Shown here one piece after another: positions 24,770-32,834 of a DNA stretch of 64,000 bases. Under the pieces are notes generated by a model. It searched no databases. It saw only the letters and a list, made by a program, of their open reading frames with translations, and was not told the DNA's origin. The stretch comes from Thermohalobaculum sp039816045 (GTDB taxonomy: Bacteria > Pseudomonadota > Alphaproteobacteria > Rhodobacterales > Rhodobacteraceae): the NCBI GenBank assembly GCA_039816045.1, contig JBCBYB010000017.1:1-64000 (forward strand), in the 5' to 3' direction. The stretch's first letter is position 1. Each line of letters opens with the position of its first letter. The position numbers and the translations under genes were made by a program.

Positions 24770-26613
24770 CGCGCAATTTCTCCCCGGTCCTGACTTGCGA
24801 TCACCGTTTCGGTGAAACTGTTGAGCGCCACATATTTTGCAAAGAAACGGTCGAGCACCGCCCCGAGCAAATAGACGCCGGTTCCCTCAAAAATATTCTC
24901 ATCGAAGCTGACTTTGACCTCAAGCCCGCGCACCGCCGTCGAGAGCAGTTTGTCTTGGACGCGGCGGACGATCGGCGTCGACGCCACATCCACGATCCCT
25001 TCCATCTGTTTTGACATCGCGCGATCGCCGAGGGGCGCGTAGATGGACAGGATCTCTCTCAACGCCGAGGCGCCCTCGCCATTGCCGGTGTCGCTGATGG
25101 AAAGATAGTTGAGGCTGAGATGGCTGATCAGTCGCCAGGCCGCATCCCCCTGCCCCAAGCTCGGACGCGGGCGGGTTGGGGACACGATGGCCCGCACCTC
25201 GCTGACCGGACCGCCGTCGGGCAGGAAGAAGTCGGTCTTTCCACCACCAATGGACAAAATCAGCGGAAGGTCTCGGTTCGAGCAAACCGCAGTAACCGAG
25301 AGCTGCTCGAGCTGGTTCGAATACGGAGCCTGGTTGCGATCAACCAGGGTGAGGAAAACCTCTGACCCGAGATAGGATGTCCTCGCACCCTTCAGCCGCT
25401 GCCGCTCCGAGCGCTGCCGCATCATGCGCTTGATCGCGTAATAGGCCGAATGGCTCTCGCCTGCTGCCGTCAGATCATCTGAGCTGTAGAAAGGGGTAAA
25501 ATCCATGTCATCGCCGCCCTGCCCGGCGATCCCGACGACCTTCTTGATCTGGTGCACCTCGTAGTCCATCGGCGCCGTCCGGTCCGGCACTATGTGATGG
25601 TCAATGTCGACATCGCGCACATGGACGCGGTCACAGCGTTTGTCGAACAGGTTGATCGCCGGTGCCGCATGGAGCTTGAAGCTCTCCTTGTCCAGCGTGG
25701 TCGCCAGTTCCCGGTTGGCTTCCGACAACAGGATGTAGATGTCGATCGTCGACTCCTCGACGCGCTCAACCGCCTCAGCAAGCTCACTGAGGCGGATAAA
25801 GAAGAACCGCTGCGGCAGCGCAAAGTATTCTTGAAGCAAGCGGTACCCGTCGAAAGACTCTCCCGGATAAGGAAGGAGCGCTTCAGCCTTGTCGAAGCCG
25901 ATTGGCGTCACCGGGCACTCACCAAGCCGCATCACCCAATCCGCCCGTCGGTTGGTCGACCGGGCATAAAGAGCGACGGCATCCTTCGAAATATTCTCGT
26001 ACAAGCGCCACGGTTTTCCGCCATCGCCCGAGAGATAAAGGGTCAACTGATCGAGGGTCAGCGAGGAAATCGACCCACCCTGAAGATGGCGGATCCGCAA
26101 TCGTATCGCCGCGCGGGCCTGTGTCGCCGCACCCATTCCGGCTGCCACCAACTCGCCACGGCCGTCTATGTATTCAGCCTCTGAAACCTCGAGAGGATAG
26201 AGCGTCACATCATGAGCCGTCCGGAAGACGCAGGCCGTGGTCTCCCCGTCGCGGAGCGGACTGCGCAAAGGCGTCCCCGCCGGGAGCCGAAACCCGTCAT
26301 CCATCCCGCCCTGCGAAGGATCGGGGTTGAACTGGGCAATCATCATCGATGGGGTTGGCGCGGTATAGTGTGGGTAGACGATCTCGAGGAGATGTTGGGT
26401 GAACGTCGGATATTGGAGGGCGATCTCAAGCTGGACGCGGGCTGCGAGAAACGCAAAACCTTCGAGCAAGCGTTCGACATAAGGGTCGAGAACCTCGAAC
26501 CCCTCCATCCCGAGGCGCGCCGCAATTTTCGGGTAGGACTCCGCAAACTCCGCGCCCATCTCCCGGATGAAACCGAGCTCGCTCTCGTAGTATTTGAGCA
26601 GACGGGTATCCAT
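24733..26613 (-). CDS. tssF: T6SS baseplate protein TssF
   Basis: A 626-residue TssF (ImpG/VasA family) beginning with the conserved LLKYYESELGFIREMGAEFAE-type N-terminus and KIAARLGMEG. TssF is the largest wedge protein of the baseplate and contacts TssG, TssE and TssK. The length is normal. It begins 11 bases after tssE and overlaps tssG by 37 bases at its end. Confidence 0.96.
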   Translation of the reverse strand: MDTRLLKYYESELGFIREMGAEFAESYPKIAARLGMEGFEVLDPYVERLLEGFAFLAARVQLEIALQYPTFTQHLLEIVYPHYTAPTPSMMIAQFNPDPSQGGMDDGFRLPAGTPLRSPLRDGETTACVFRTAHDVTLYPLEVSEAEYIDGRGELVAAGMGAATQARAAIRLRIRHLQGGSISSLTLDQLTLYLSGDGGKPWRLYENISKDAVALYARSTNRRADWVMRLGECPVTPIGFDKAEALLPYPGESFDGYRLLQEYFALPQRFFFIRLSELAEAVERVEESTIDIYILLSEANRELATTLDKESFKLHAAPAINLFDKRCDRVHVRDVDIDHHIVPDRTAPMDYEVHQIKKVVGIAGQGGDDMDFTPFYSSDDLTAAGESHSAYYAIKRMMRQRSERQRLKGARTSYLGSEVFLTLVDRNQAPYSNQLEQLSVTAVCSNRDLPLILSIGGGKTDFFLPDGGPVSEVRAIVSPTRPRPSLGQGDAAWRLISHLSLNYLSISDTGNGEGASALREILSIYAPLGDRAMSKQMEGIVDVASTPIVRRVQDKLLSTAVRGLEVKVSFDENIFEGTGVYLLGAVLDRFFAKYVALNSFTETVIASQDRGEIARWQPRSGTRLLI

Positions 26614-26624
26614 CGCAGACCGGC

Positions 26625-27122
26625 CTAACTCTCGTTCCGCACGGTGATCTTGCCACCGGCGAGATCAAGCTCTGTGCGCATATAGAGCTCCATAGGCAAG
26701 GGATGCGCCCAAAGCTCGCCCCGTATCTCCAGCACGATCACCACATCGCTGCCGATGTCCTGTTCCGCAAGCCGGATATCCAGCGTACCCGGAATAATCC
26801 GTGGTTCGAACATCTCCACGGATTTCTTCAGCGCCCTTTGCAAGTTCATCGCCTTGGAGCGACCAATCTGCATGCCGGCAATGTCAGGGATTCCGTAGTT
26901 CACCACCGAAGACGCGATCCGAGGATAGGCTTCCAAGTCTTCAACGGCCGAGAAATTGGTCGTGTTGAACAGGTTGCTGAGGTCCCGGAGCACGATGGCA
27001 CGAAGACGACGCATGTCGATCACGCGCTCGTCCCGGCTTTCTCCCTGTTCCTCGGGAGACATGTCGGTTAGACGATCAAGCAGCGAGGGTTGCAGACGCT
27101 CGGATGCGAGCTTCTCATCCAT
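26625..27122 (-). CDS. tssE: T6SS baseplate protein TssE (gp25-like)
   Basis: A 165-residue gp25-like protein. The conserved centre VLRDLSNLFNTTNF and YPRIASSVVNYGIPDIAG is clear, as is the C-terminal strand pattern DVVIVLEIRGELWA. TssE starts sheath polymerisation at the baseplate. The ATG at 27122 is preferred over an in-frame upstream codon at 27176 because it overlaps the tagJ stop by eight bases (ATGGATGA), has GGAG about nine bases upstream, and gives the family length; the extra 18 residues would be read through tagJ. Confidence 0.95.
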   Translation of the reverse strand: MDEKLASERLQPSLLDRLTDMSPEEQGESRDERVIDMRRLRAIVLRDLSNLFNTTNFSAVEDLEAYPRIASSVVNYGIPDIAGMQIGRSKAMNLQRALKKSVEMFEPRIIPGTLDIRLAEQDIGSDVVIVLEIRGELWAHPLPMELYMRTELDLAGGKITVRNES

Positions 27123-27957
27123 CGCCGGGCTCCGCCTCCGTTTCGCCTTCCTCAGGAGCTTCTGGCGCCTCAACATCGAGAGACAAAGCGCGGATGTCCA
27201 TAAGAGCGATATCGTCGGCGTCGGTCGCCAACACGCGTTGACCTATCCCGACAAAGGTGTCTGACCCCACATCCGCCCAGTCGGTTGCACGCGACAAGCG
27301 GTGCGCATTGGTCCAAGTCTCGGACAAGCCAGGATAACGCGTCGGTATCAGCGCAGGAACTTGCCCGCCATTCGCCCATGTTACGGTCGCGGGCGTCCAG
27401 ACCGCGTCCCGAAGGTCAGTCGGTTCGTCCATCTCGATCGAAGAGATGCAATTGAACGGCGCCCAGTAATAGCGCCCGTTCATAATCACCTCAAGAACGG
27501 GACCAAGGCGCATGTCCGCGTCGGCAATCCACTCGAAGGCCGTATCGTTGGCTTTGCCGGATGTCGTCGGAGCCGTTTCGAACGCCTCCTCTCTCAACCC
27601 CGCGGCACTCGCTGCATCCCCACGCCCGAGCGCGCCTACGGCTTCGATCAGCAGCGCAATCCACTTCTGCGGCTCACCAAAGACAAGCGGCGGCGTTTCC
27701 CCCTTGAACACCCGCTCGCGGATCAACTCACAGCCGATCGCCTCACGATAGGTCTGCGCCATCGGCAAGGCGGCTTCATCCATCTTGCCGCACACACGGA
27801 GCTGTGTCAGAGCGCGATCCCAATCTCCGAGCGCGCAGTGAAGCTGGAAGAGGAAGATGCGCAACTTCGAATCTGCAGGAGACTTGCGAACTTGGTCCTG
27901 GAGATCCTCAAGCGCTGCGTTCAAATCACCGGACTGAAGCAATTCAAGCGCAGTCAT
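27115..27957 (-). CDS. tagJ: T6SS accessory protein TagJ (ImpE/SciE family)
   Basis: A 280-residue protein of the ImpE/SciE type, with an N-terminal tetratricopeptide-like helical part (ALELLQSGDLNAALEDLQ, LRIFLFQLHCALGDWDRAL) and the family C-terminal part with GRYYWAPFNCISSIEMDEPTDLRD across about residues 163-185. In Pseudomonas, TagJ binds the TssB N-terminus and the ClpV system to tune sheath recycling. It sits between hcp and tssE, whose start it overlaps. An acidic Glu/Pro-rich tail ends the protein. The ATG at 27957 is preceded by GGAG. Confidence 0.93.
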   Translation of the reverse strand: MTALELLQSGDLNAALEDLQDQVRKSPADSKLRIFLFQLHCALGDWDRALTQLRVCGKMDEAALPMAQTYREAIGCELIRERVFKGETPPLVFGEPQKWIALLIEAVGALGRGDAASAAGLREEAFETAPTTSGKANDTAFEWIADADMRLGPVLEVIMNGRYYWAPFNCISSIEMDEPTDLRDAVWTPATVTWANGGQVPALIPTRYPGLSETWTNAHRLSRATDWADVGSDTFVGIGQRVLATDADDIALMDIRALSLDVEAPEAPEEGETEAEPGDG

Positions 27958-27993
27958 AACACTCCAATCGTTCGTCGTGCGAACCCGTTGACA

Positions 27994-28548
27994 TCATCCC
28001 GACCATTCCTCGTTTTTCTCGCGGTCCCAACCTGTCGTCGAGACCTCGTAAACATCACCATCTGTCGCCTGTTCATAATAGGTGATCTTGATCCGAACAT
28101 ACTCGACCGTTACCGAATCTGTTGGCTCGGAGTCGTCGGACTGCTCAGTATTCACCTTTGTGACAATAGCATCTTCCATCTCTATGAACATATAGGTGAG
28201 GCCATTGCGGCGAAGCTCAATCTTTGCCCACTTGTACTTAAGGCCCTTAGCACAGGCGTGAATAAGATCGGGTGTGGCACGATCAGTCAGCTTTTTAACG
28301 GTAATTGCCTCGAGCTTGGCCTTTCCCGCTTCCTCGTCGGACCCTCCCGACGGAGCGTTAACGCCAGTGCCAATCTTCTGATCGTTCTGAATATTGAAAC
28401 CAAACGTTGAAATAGAAAACGCCTTACGCTCTTTCGGTGATTTCGAAGTCGGACCAAGCCCCTTCCGATTATCTGTGGACTCGCCGTTGATAGCCTTCGG
28501 TTTGAGGTCGAAATACAGAAAGGCGTCATCAGTATCATCCGTCGCCAT
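27994..28548 (-). CDS. Second Hcp-family tube protein (TssD)
   Basis: A 184-residue Hcp-like protein with the family pattern FSISTFGFNIQN, a Gly/Ser-rich loop, KLEAITVKKLTDRATPDLIHAC and WAKIELRRNG. Hcp hexamers form the inner tube inside the sheath and are released with effectors. It differs clearly from the hcp at 28781: the N-terminus is longer and charged, and the C-terminus ends in WDREKNEEWSG. Its composition is more AT-rich than most of the cluster. A likely terminator hairpin at 28628-28662 separates the two hcp genes, so this copy may be expressed at a different level. The ATG at 28548 has GGGAG about 11 bases before it. Confidence 0.92.
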   Translation of the reverse strand: MATDDTDDAFLYFDLKPKAINGESTDNRKGLGPTSKSPKERKAFSISTFGFNIQNDQKIGTGVNAPSGGSDEEAGKAKLEAITVKKLTDRATPDLIHACAKGLKYKWAKIELRRNGLTYMFIEMEDAIVTKVNTEQSDDSEPTDSVTVEYVRIKITYYEQATDGDVYEVSTTGWDREKNEEWSG

Positions 28549-28627
28549 CAGTCTCTATGCTCCCTTGGAAAATCTCAGTCGGTCATCTTTAATGTGAGCG
28601 ATGAAAAACACGCGCACCTAAAACGAC

Positions 28628-28662
28628 GGGCTTGGGCAAAGCGAACCGCCATGCCCAAGCCC
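28628..28662 (-). terminator. Likely intrinsic terminator after hcp
   Basis: A perfect 11-bp inverted repeat (28628-28638 and 28652-28662) with a 13-base loop. Read on the minus strand the stem begins GGGCTTGGGCA and is followed by GTCGTTTTAG. The U tract is short, so it may be a partial terminator that keeps hcp expression high relative to the genes beyond. Confidence 0.6.
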
Positions 28663-28780
28663 TTCCTATCTGCGGTTTGAACGCTCATTCTTCACGTCCA
28701 GACAAGACGGGTCCTCCAAGCGGCGGCACCCCGGTGTACGGGGTCAGATCAGAGCCCAACCCCGTATCCCGCTTACGTCA

Positions 28781-29329
28781 TTACAGCGACGTGACTTCGT
28801 ACTCGCTCGCATTGGTCACGCGGCTGAACGGAATCTCATCGGTCGGGCCGGCGGCGATATCGCCCGATGCGTCTTGAGCGAAGTACTCGACATTGATCGC
28901 ACCCCAATCAACGACGAAGCTGTCCTCGGACTCATCATCGCCCGACGCCGTGGTCTCCATCTCGGCAATAATGCACATCTTGAACTTGAAGCGCATAAAG
29001 GTCGCGCCGCTCCGGCGGAGCTCAAGGACGACCTCCTCGAAATGCGCCCCCAGGATCATCGCCTTGTACAGGCTGCAGGTTGCAGCATCTGTGAGCTTCT
29101 TCATCGTCAGACGCTCGAACTTACACTTGCCTGCGCCACCTGCACCCGTGGTGGAGGACCCGATTGCAGTGGAGTTCTCCCCCTTCACGTTGAACTCAGA
29201 GAGTTCGAAGGCGTTGTTGCCTGACAAGGCGGAGTCCTGGCTCTCGCCCCGGATTTCGATCGCACCTTGAGTGGGTGTGTTGCCGCCAGTGAAATAGCAG
29301 ATGTAGTCGTATGCTTGAGAGTCAGCCAT
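28781..29329 (-). CDS. hcp: T6SS tube protein Hcp (TssD)
   Basis: A 182-residue Hcp. The pattern YICYFTGGNTPTQGAIEIRG, FELSEFNVKGEN, CKFERLTMKKLTDAATCSLY and EVVLELRRSGATFMRFKF is that of the family. It forms the hexameric ring tube loaded inside the sheath. It directly follows tssC, as in many clusters, and is probably the main Hcp of this system. The ATG at 29329 has AGGAG about ten bases upstream. It is separated from the second hcp by 232 bases containing a hairpin terminator. Confidence 0.95.
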   Translation of the reverse strand: MADSQAYDYICYFTGGNTPTQGAIEIRGESQDSALSGNNAFELSEFNVKGENSTAIGSSTTGAGGAGKCKFERLTMKKLTDAATCSLYKAMILGAHFEEVVLELRRSGATFMRFKFKMCIIAEMETTASGDDESEDSFVVDWGAINVEYFAQDASGDIAAGPTDEIPFSRVTNASEYEVTSL

Positions 29330-29378
29330 GTGTCTTCACTCCTCTAGAAATGCCGAATAGCCGGCTAAGATAACCAAA

Positions 29379-29393
29379 CGGCGACCATCGCCG
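29379..29393 (-). other. Small hairpin between tssC and hcp
   Basis: CGGCGA and TCGCCG form a 6-bp stem with a 3-base loop, followed on the minus strand by TTTGG. It may be a processing or stabilising element that lets hcp mRNA outlast the upstream message; there is no proper U tract. Confidence 0.3.
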
Positions 29394-29407
29394 CGTGATC
29401 CAACTGA

Positions 29408-30904
29408 TCAACCGCCCTTTTCCGAGGGCAGTTTAGAAACCAACCTGAGAGAGACGGTAAGACCCTCAAGCTGGTAGTGGGGGCGAAGGAAAAACTTTGA
29501 TGAGTAATATCCTGGGTTTCCTTCAACCTCCTCGACGACGACTTCGGCGGCGGCGAGCGGCTTCTTAGCCTTTGTCGTTTCAGTCGACGTCTCAGAGTTC
29601 AAATCGACATACTGGCTGATCCATTTCTGGAGCCAGCGTTGCATCTCGGCCCGCTCCTTGAATGAGCCAATCTTGTCGCGGACCATGCACTTCAGGTAGT
29701 GAGCGAAGCGGCAGGTCGCAAAGAGGTAGGGCAGCCGAGCCGAGAGATTGGCGTTGGCTGTTGCATCCGGGTCATCATACTCGGTGGGCTTCTGCAAAGA
29801 CTGCGCACCGATGAATGCCGCCATGTCCGAATTCTTGCGGTGGATAAGCGGCATCATACCGTTCTTCGCAAGCTCAGCTTCGCGGCGATCCGAGATCGCG
29901 ATCTCGGTCGGGCATTTCATGTCCACACCGCCATCGTCAGACGGGAAGGTGTGGGTTGGCAGGTTTGGCACTGCGCCGCCGCTCTCGACACCACGGATCC
30001 GGGTACACCAGCCATAGAGCTTGAAGGCCCGGTTGATGTTGACCGCCATACCGTAGGCCGCGTTGACCCACGAATACTTGCCGTGGTCGGAGCCGTCGGT
30101 GTCCTCCTCGAAATCGAACTCCTCCACAGGGTCCGTCTTGGCGCCGTAGGGGTAGCGACCGAGGAACCGCGGCATCGCCAGACCGATATACCGGCTGTCG
30201 TCGCTTTCGCGCAGGGACCGCCAAGGGGCATACTCAGGCGTCTGGAAGATCTTGGTCAGATCGCGCGGATTGGAGAGCTCCTGCCAGCTGTCCATTTGGA
30301 ACAGTGTCGGGTTCGGTGCGGCCAGGAACGGCGCATGCGCTGCGGCAGCGACCTTGCTCATTTCGCCAAGCAGCTCGACATCCGGCGGGCTATGGTCGAA
30401 GTAGTAATCGCCAACGAGGCAGCCATACGGCTCGCCACCAAACTGACCGTATTCCTCTTCATAGACCTTCTTGAAGATCGGCGACTGATCCCAGGCAGTC
30501 CCCTTGAACTTCTTGAGGGTCTTGTGCAGGTCCCGCTTCGAGATGTTCATCACGCGGATCTTGAGCATCTCATCGGTTTCGGTGTTGTTGATGAGATAGT
30601 GCAGACCGCGCCAGGAGCTCTCGAGCTTCTGGAAATCCGGATGGTGAAGGATCTCGTTGATCTGCTCCGTCAGCTTCTTATCGATCACGGCGATGATCGA
30701 CTCGATGGAGGCCAGCGCGTCATTCGAAATGAGCGCGGTGTTCTCGAGCGCATGCTCGGCGAGCGTCTTGACCGCTTCCTCGACCGCAGAGCGTGCGTTG
30801 TCCGACTTGGGACGAAACTCTTTCTCGAGAAGCTGGCTTAGCTCGTCCGGGGCAAAGGACGTGGCGCCTTCAGCAGCGCCGGCTTGGGCTTCGGTATCGA
30901 CCAT
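29408..30904 (-). CDS. tssC: T6SS contractile sheath large subunit TssC
   Basis: A 498-residue TssC (VipB family). Conserved parts include ILHHPDFQKLESSWRGLHYL, LVGDYYFDHSPPDVELL, IGLAMPRFLGRYPYG and the C-terminal domain with RFAHYLKCMVRDKIGSF. TssC and TssB together form the contractile sheath that drives the Hcp-VgrG spear. The length is normal and the C-terminal domain is complete, in contrast to the fused paralogue at 17393. It starts three bases after the tssB stop. Confidence 0.97.
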   Translation of the reverse strand: MVDTEAQAGAAEGATSFAPDELSQLLEKEFRPKSDNARSAVEEAVKTLAEHALENTALISNDALASIESIIAVIDKKLTEQINEILHHPDFQKLESSWRGLHYLINNTETDEMLKIRVMNISKRDLHKTLKKFKGTAWDQSPIFKKVYEEEYGQFGGEPYGCLVGDYYFDHSPPDVELLGEMSKVAAAAHAPFLAAPNPTLFQMDSWQELSNPRDLTKIFQTPEYAPWRSLRESDDSRYIGLAMPRFLGRYPYGAKTDPVEEFDFEEDTDGSDHGKYSWVNAAYGMAVNINRAFKLYGWCTRIRGVESGGAVPNLPTHTFPSDDGGVDMKCPTEIAISDRREAELAKNGMMPLIHRKNSDMAAFIGAQSLQKPTEYDDPDATANANLSARLPYLFATCRFAHYLKCMVRDKIGSFKERAEMQRWLQKWISQYVDLNSETSTETTKAKKPLAAAEVVVEEVEGNPGYYSSKFFLRPHYQLEGLTVSLRLVSKLPSEKGG

Positions 30905-30907
30905 CCC

Positions 30908-31420
30908 TTACTCCTCCTTCTGCTCGTCTTCCGGCTTCGGCGCCGAACTCAGCGCCGACATGAGGCTCGGATCAGCCATCACTTTGGAGATGAGTTCCTC
31001 GGCACCGGATTTGCCGTCCATGTAGGTGACCAGGTTTGCGAGTTGCGTGCGCGCATCGAAGAGTTTGCGCAGCGGTTCAACTTTTCTCGCAATCGCGGCC
31101 GGCGAGAAGTCATCCATGCTCTCGAACGTCAGATCGACCATCATGTTGCCTTCGCCGGTCAGCGTGTTCGGGACCGGGAACGCCACCCGCGGCTTCATCG
31201 ACTTCATACGACTGTCGAAGTTGTCGACATCGATCTCAAGAAACTTCCGATCATTCACCGGAGGAAGCGGATCTTCCGGTTTGCCGCTGAGATCGGCCAT
31301 CACACCCATCACGAAGGGGAGCTGGACCTTCTTCTCGGCCCCGTAGACCTCAACATCGTACTCGATCTGAACGCGCGGGGCGCGATTGCGAGCAATAAAT
31401 TTCTGGCTGCTTCCGCCCAT
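30908..31420 (-). CDS. tssB: T6SS contractile sheath small subunit TssB
   Basis: A 170-residue TssB (VipA family) with the near-invariant SSQKFIARNRAPRVQIEYDV start and LPFVMGVMADLSG. TssB pairs with TssC, and its exposed helix is involved in sheath recycling by ClpV. The ATG at 31420 is chosen because GGGGAG lies eight bases upstream; a GTG two codons earlier would sit on that site. tssC follows after three bases. Confidence 0.96.
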   Translation of the reverse strand: MGGSSQKFIARNRAPRVQIEYDVEVYGAEKKVQLPFVMGVMADLSGKPEDPLPPVNDRKFLEIDVDNFDSRMKSMKPRVAFPVPNTLTGEGNMMVDLTFESMDDFSPAAIARKVEPLRKLFDARTQLANLVTYMDGKSGAEELISKVMADPSLMSALSSAPKPEDEQKEE

Positions 31421-31469
31421 AGTCACATCTCCCCAGATTTCACTCGTTCCAACTTAACCCAGCCACCCT

Positions 31470-31492
31470 CAGGATCGTCAAGAAAGATCCTG
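31470..31492 (-). other. Inverted repeat in the tssA-tssB gap
   Basis: CAGGATC and GATCCTG (7 bp each, 9-base loop) lie in the 122-bp gap between tssA and tssB. No U tract follows on the minus strand. It could be a leader or processing hairpin. Confidence 0.25.
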
Positions 31493-31542
31493 GATCAAGC
31501 TGCGCCGCCCCCCCGGTCACGTCGCTTCTGTCGCACCATTGT

Positions 31543-32601
31543 TCAGCCATCCTCGGGCTTTCCTGCCACGGTCTTGACTTGTTCGAGACCGCCCGGGGCC
31601 AAATCCTCCAGGATCGCCATGAAATCGGCCATGACCAATTTCTGCGCGCGCTTGAGGATCAACGGGACCGGGCTCGATGGCTCGTTCTTGGCATAGTAAT
31701 CGCAAATCTTGTCGATGGCGGTCAGCACGTCCTTGCGGCTCTCGATCATGCCAACACCCCTTGGCTGAGCCGTTCGGGCTGCTGGCGCCGCGGAAACCGC
31801 GCCCTCCGTATCGCCGTCGGCGGCATCCTCCGTGTCCGCTTCTTCGGGTTCGGCGTCGTCTTCGAGCGCTGCGCCACCGAACTCGTTGAGCGCGTTCTCA
31901 AGGTCTCTCAGCAAGCGTGCAAGCGGCACCATGTCCGGACCGAGCCCGGGCAGTTTGTCGTCGAACACCGTCTCGATTGCCTTGAGGTCGGCGCGGGCGT
32001 TCTTGACCGCTGTGAGATTGGATTGCGTCTGCTCTGGTGGCGTGTCGAGAAAAGCCGAGCTGATCGCAGCGGTATCGACCTGCACACCATCCGTTGCCTG
32101 ATACTCGCCCTTGGCGATAAGGACTTCACGCAGCGAGAAGGTGCCGATCCGCGCCGACCCTGCGAGGGGCGTCAGCCGCAGCGCCTTCAGGATGGTGTCG
32201 GCCCCCGCGAGCCCACGCACCGCATTAACCCGGGCGGTGGGGTCATTGTCATCATCCGCGTCGAGCTGCGGATGCACGTGATCCCAATACTCTTCCAGAC
32301 AGCGCCGCGTGTAGCTCATCGCCTCGGCAATCGCCGAAATCCCGTCCATCTTGGAAGCAGCGAGGCAGTAGTAGACGATGGCCCGCAGATCCTTGCTGCG
32401 CTGGAGGACGTTCAAAGCAGCATCGCGCACTTCGCGGTAATCGGGCTCCTCAGCCTCGATCACGCTGTCGCCGACTTGCTGTTCCTCTTTCGGCATCGCC
32501 GCCAGCTCGAGGGCAATGAAGTCCGGATCATATTCAAGGTCTTCACCGCAGGGAGCGTCGTCCCCGAAGCTTGCGAGCAAGCTATCTAAATCCAGCGCCA
32601 T
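31543..32601 (-). CDS. tssA: T6SS assembly protein TssA (ImpA family)
   Basis: A 352-residue TssA. The N-terminal ImpA_N domain starts with LDSLLASFGDDAPCGEDLEYD and includes the conserved VRDAALNVLQRSKDLRAIVYYCLA stretch across about residues 58-80. An acidic Ala-rich linker (about 240-275) follows, then a C-terminal segment ending DKICDYYAKNEPSSPVPLI and KRAQKLV. TssA proteins prime and cap the growing sheath-tube; this is the shorter class. It is the first gene of the minus-strand cluster, so the main T6SS promoter should lie in 32602-32834. The ATG at 32601 has GAGGGG seven bases upstream. Confidence 0.94.
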   Translation of the reverse strand: MALDLDSLLASFGDDAPCGEDLEYDPDFIALELAAMPKEEQQVGDSVIEAEEPDYREVRDAALNVLQRSKDLRAIVYYCLAASKMDGISAIAEAMSYTRRCLEEYWDHVHPQLDADDDNDPTARVNAVRGLAGADTILKALRLTPLAGSARIGTFSLREVLIAKGEYQATDGVQVDTAAISSAFLDTPPEQTQSNLTAVKNARADLKAIETVFDDKLPGLGPDMVPLARLLRDLENALNEFGGAALEDDAEPEEADTEDAADGDTEGAVSAAPAARTAQPRGVGMIESRKDVLTAIDKICDYYAKNEPSSPVPLILKRAQKLVMADFMAILEDLAPGGLEQVKTVAGKPEDG

Positions 32602-32834
32602 ACCGTACCCCTCGAATATGCGGCGGACCCTACTCGGATAAATTCAGTCGGTCCAGAAATTCACTCAAGCAATTTGTCGTATCAATCTGATGCATTAGAG
32701 ATAGGGTAGGGGGCCCCCAGCTTGCAAGAGGGTGACGTTCGCTTGTTGCGCGCTCAGGAGATTTTCGGCAGTTTCGCAACAGTTCAAGGGCACCGCCGGT
32801 TCCAGATCGGTCCCAGAACCGGGAGAGCAGCGGC
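32602..32834. promoter_or_regulatory. Divergent promoter region between tssA and the membrane protein gene
   Basis: This 233-bp region separates the T6SS cluster (minus) from 32835 (plus). It is AT-richer than its flanks at 32640-32700 and contains a GGGGGCCCCC palindrome at about 32709-32718. On the minus strand a TTGATA hexamer is present, but no good -10 stands at the right spacing. I saw no GG/GC pair of the sigma54 type. Confidence 0.4.

Noticed and set aside
32602..32834. Sigma54 promoter upstream of tssA
   Set aside because: No GG-N10-GC type pair was found on reading the minus strand.
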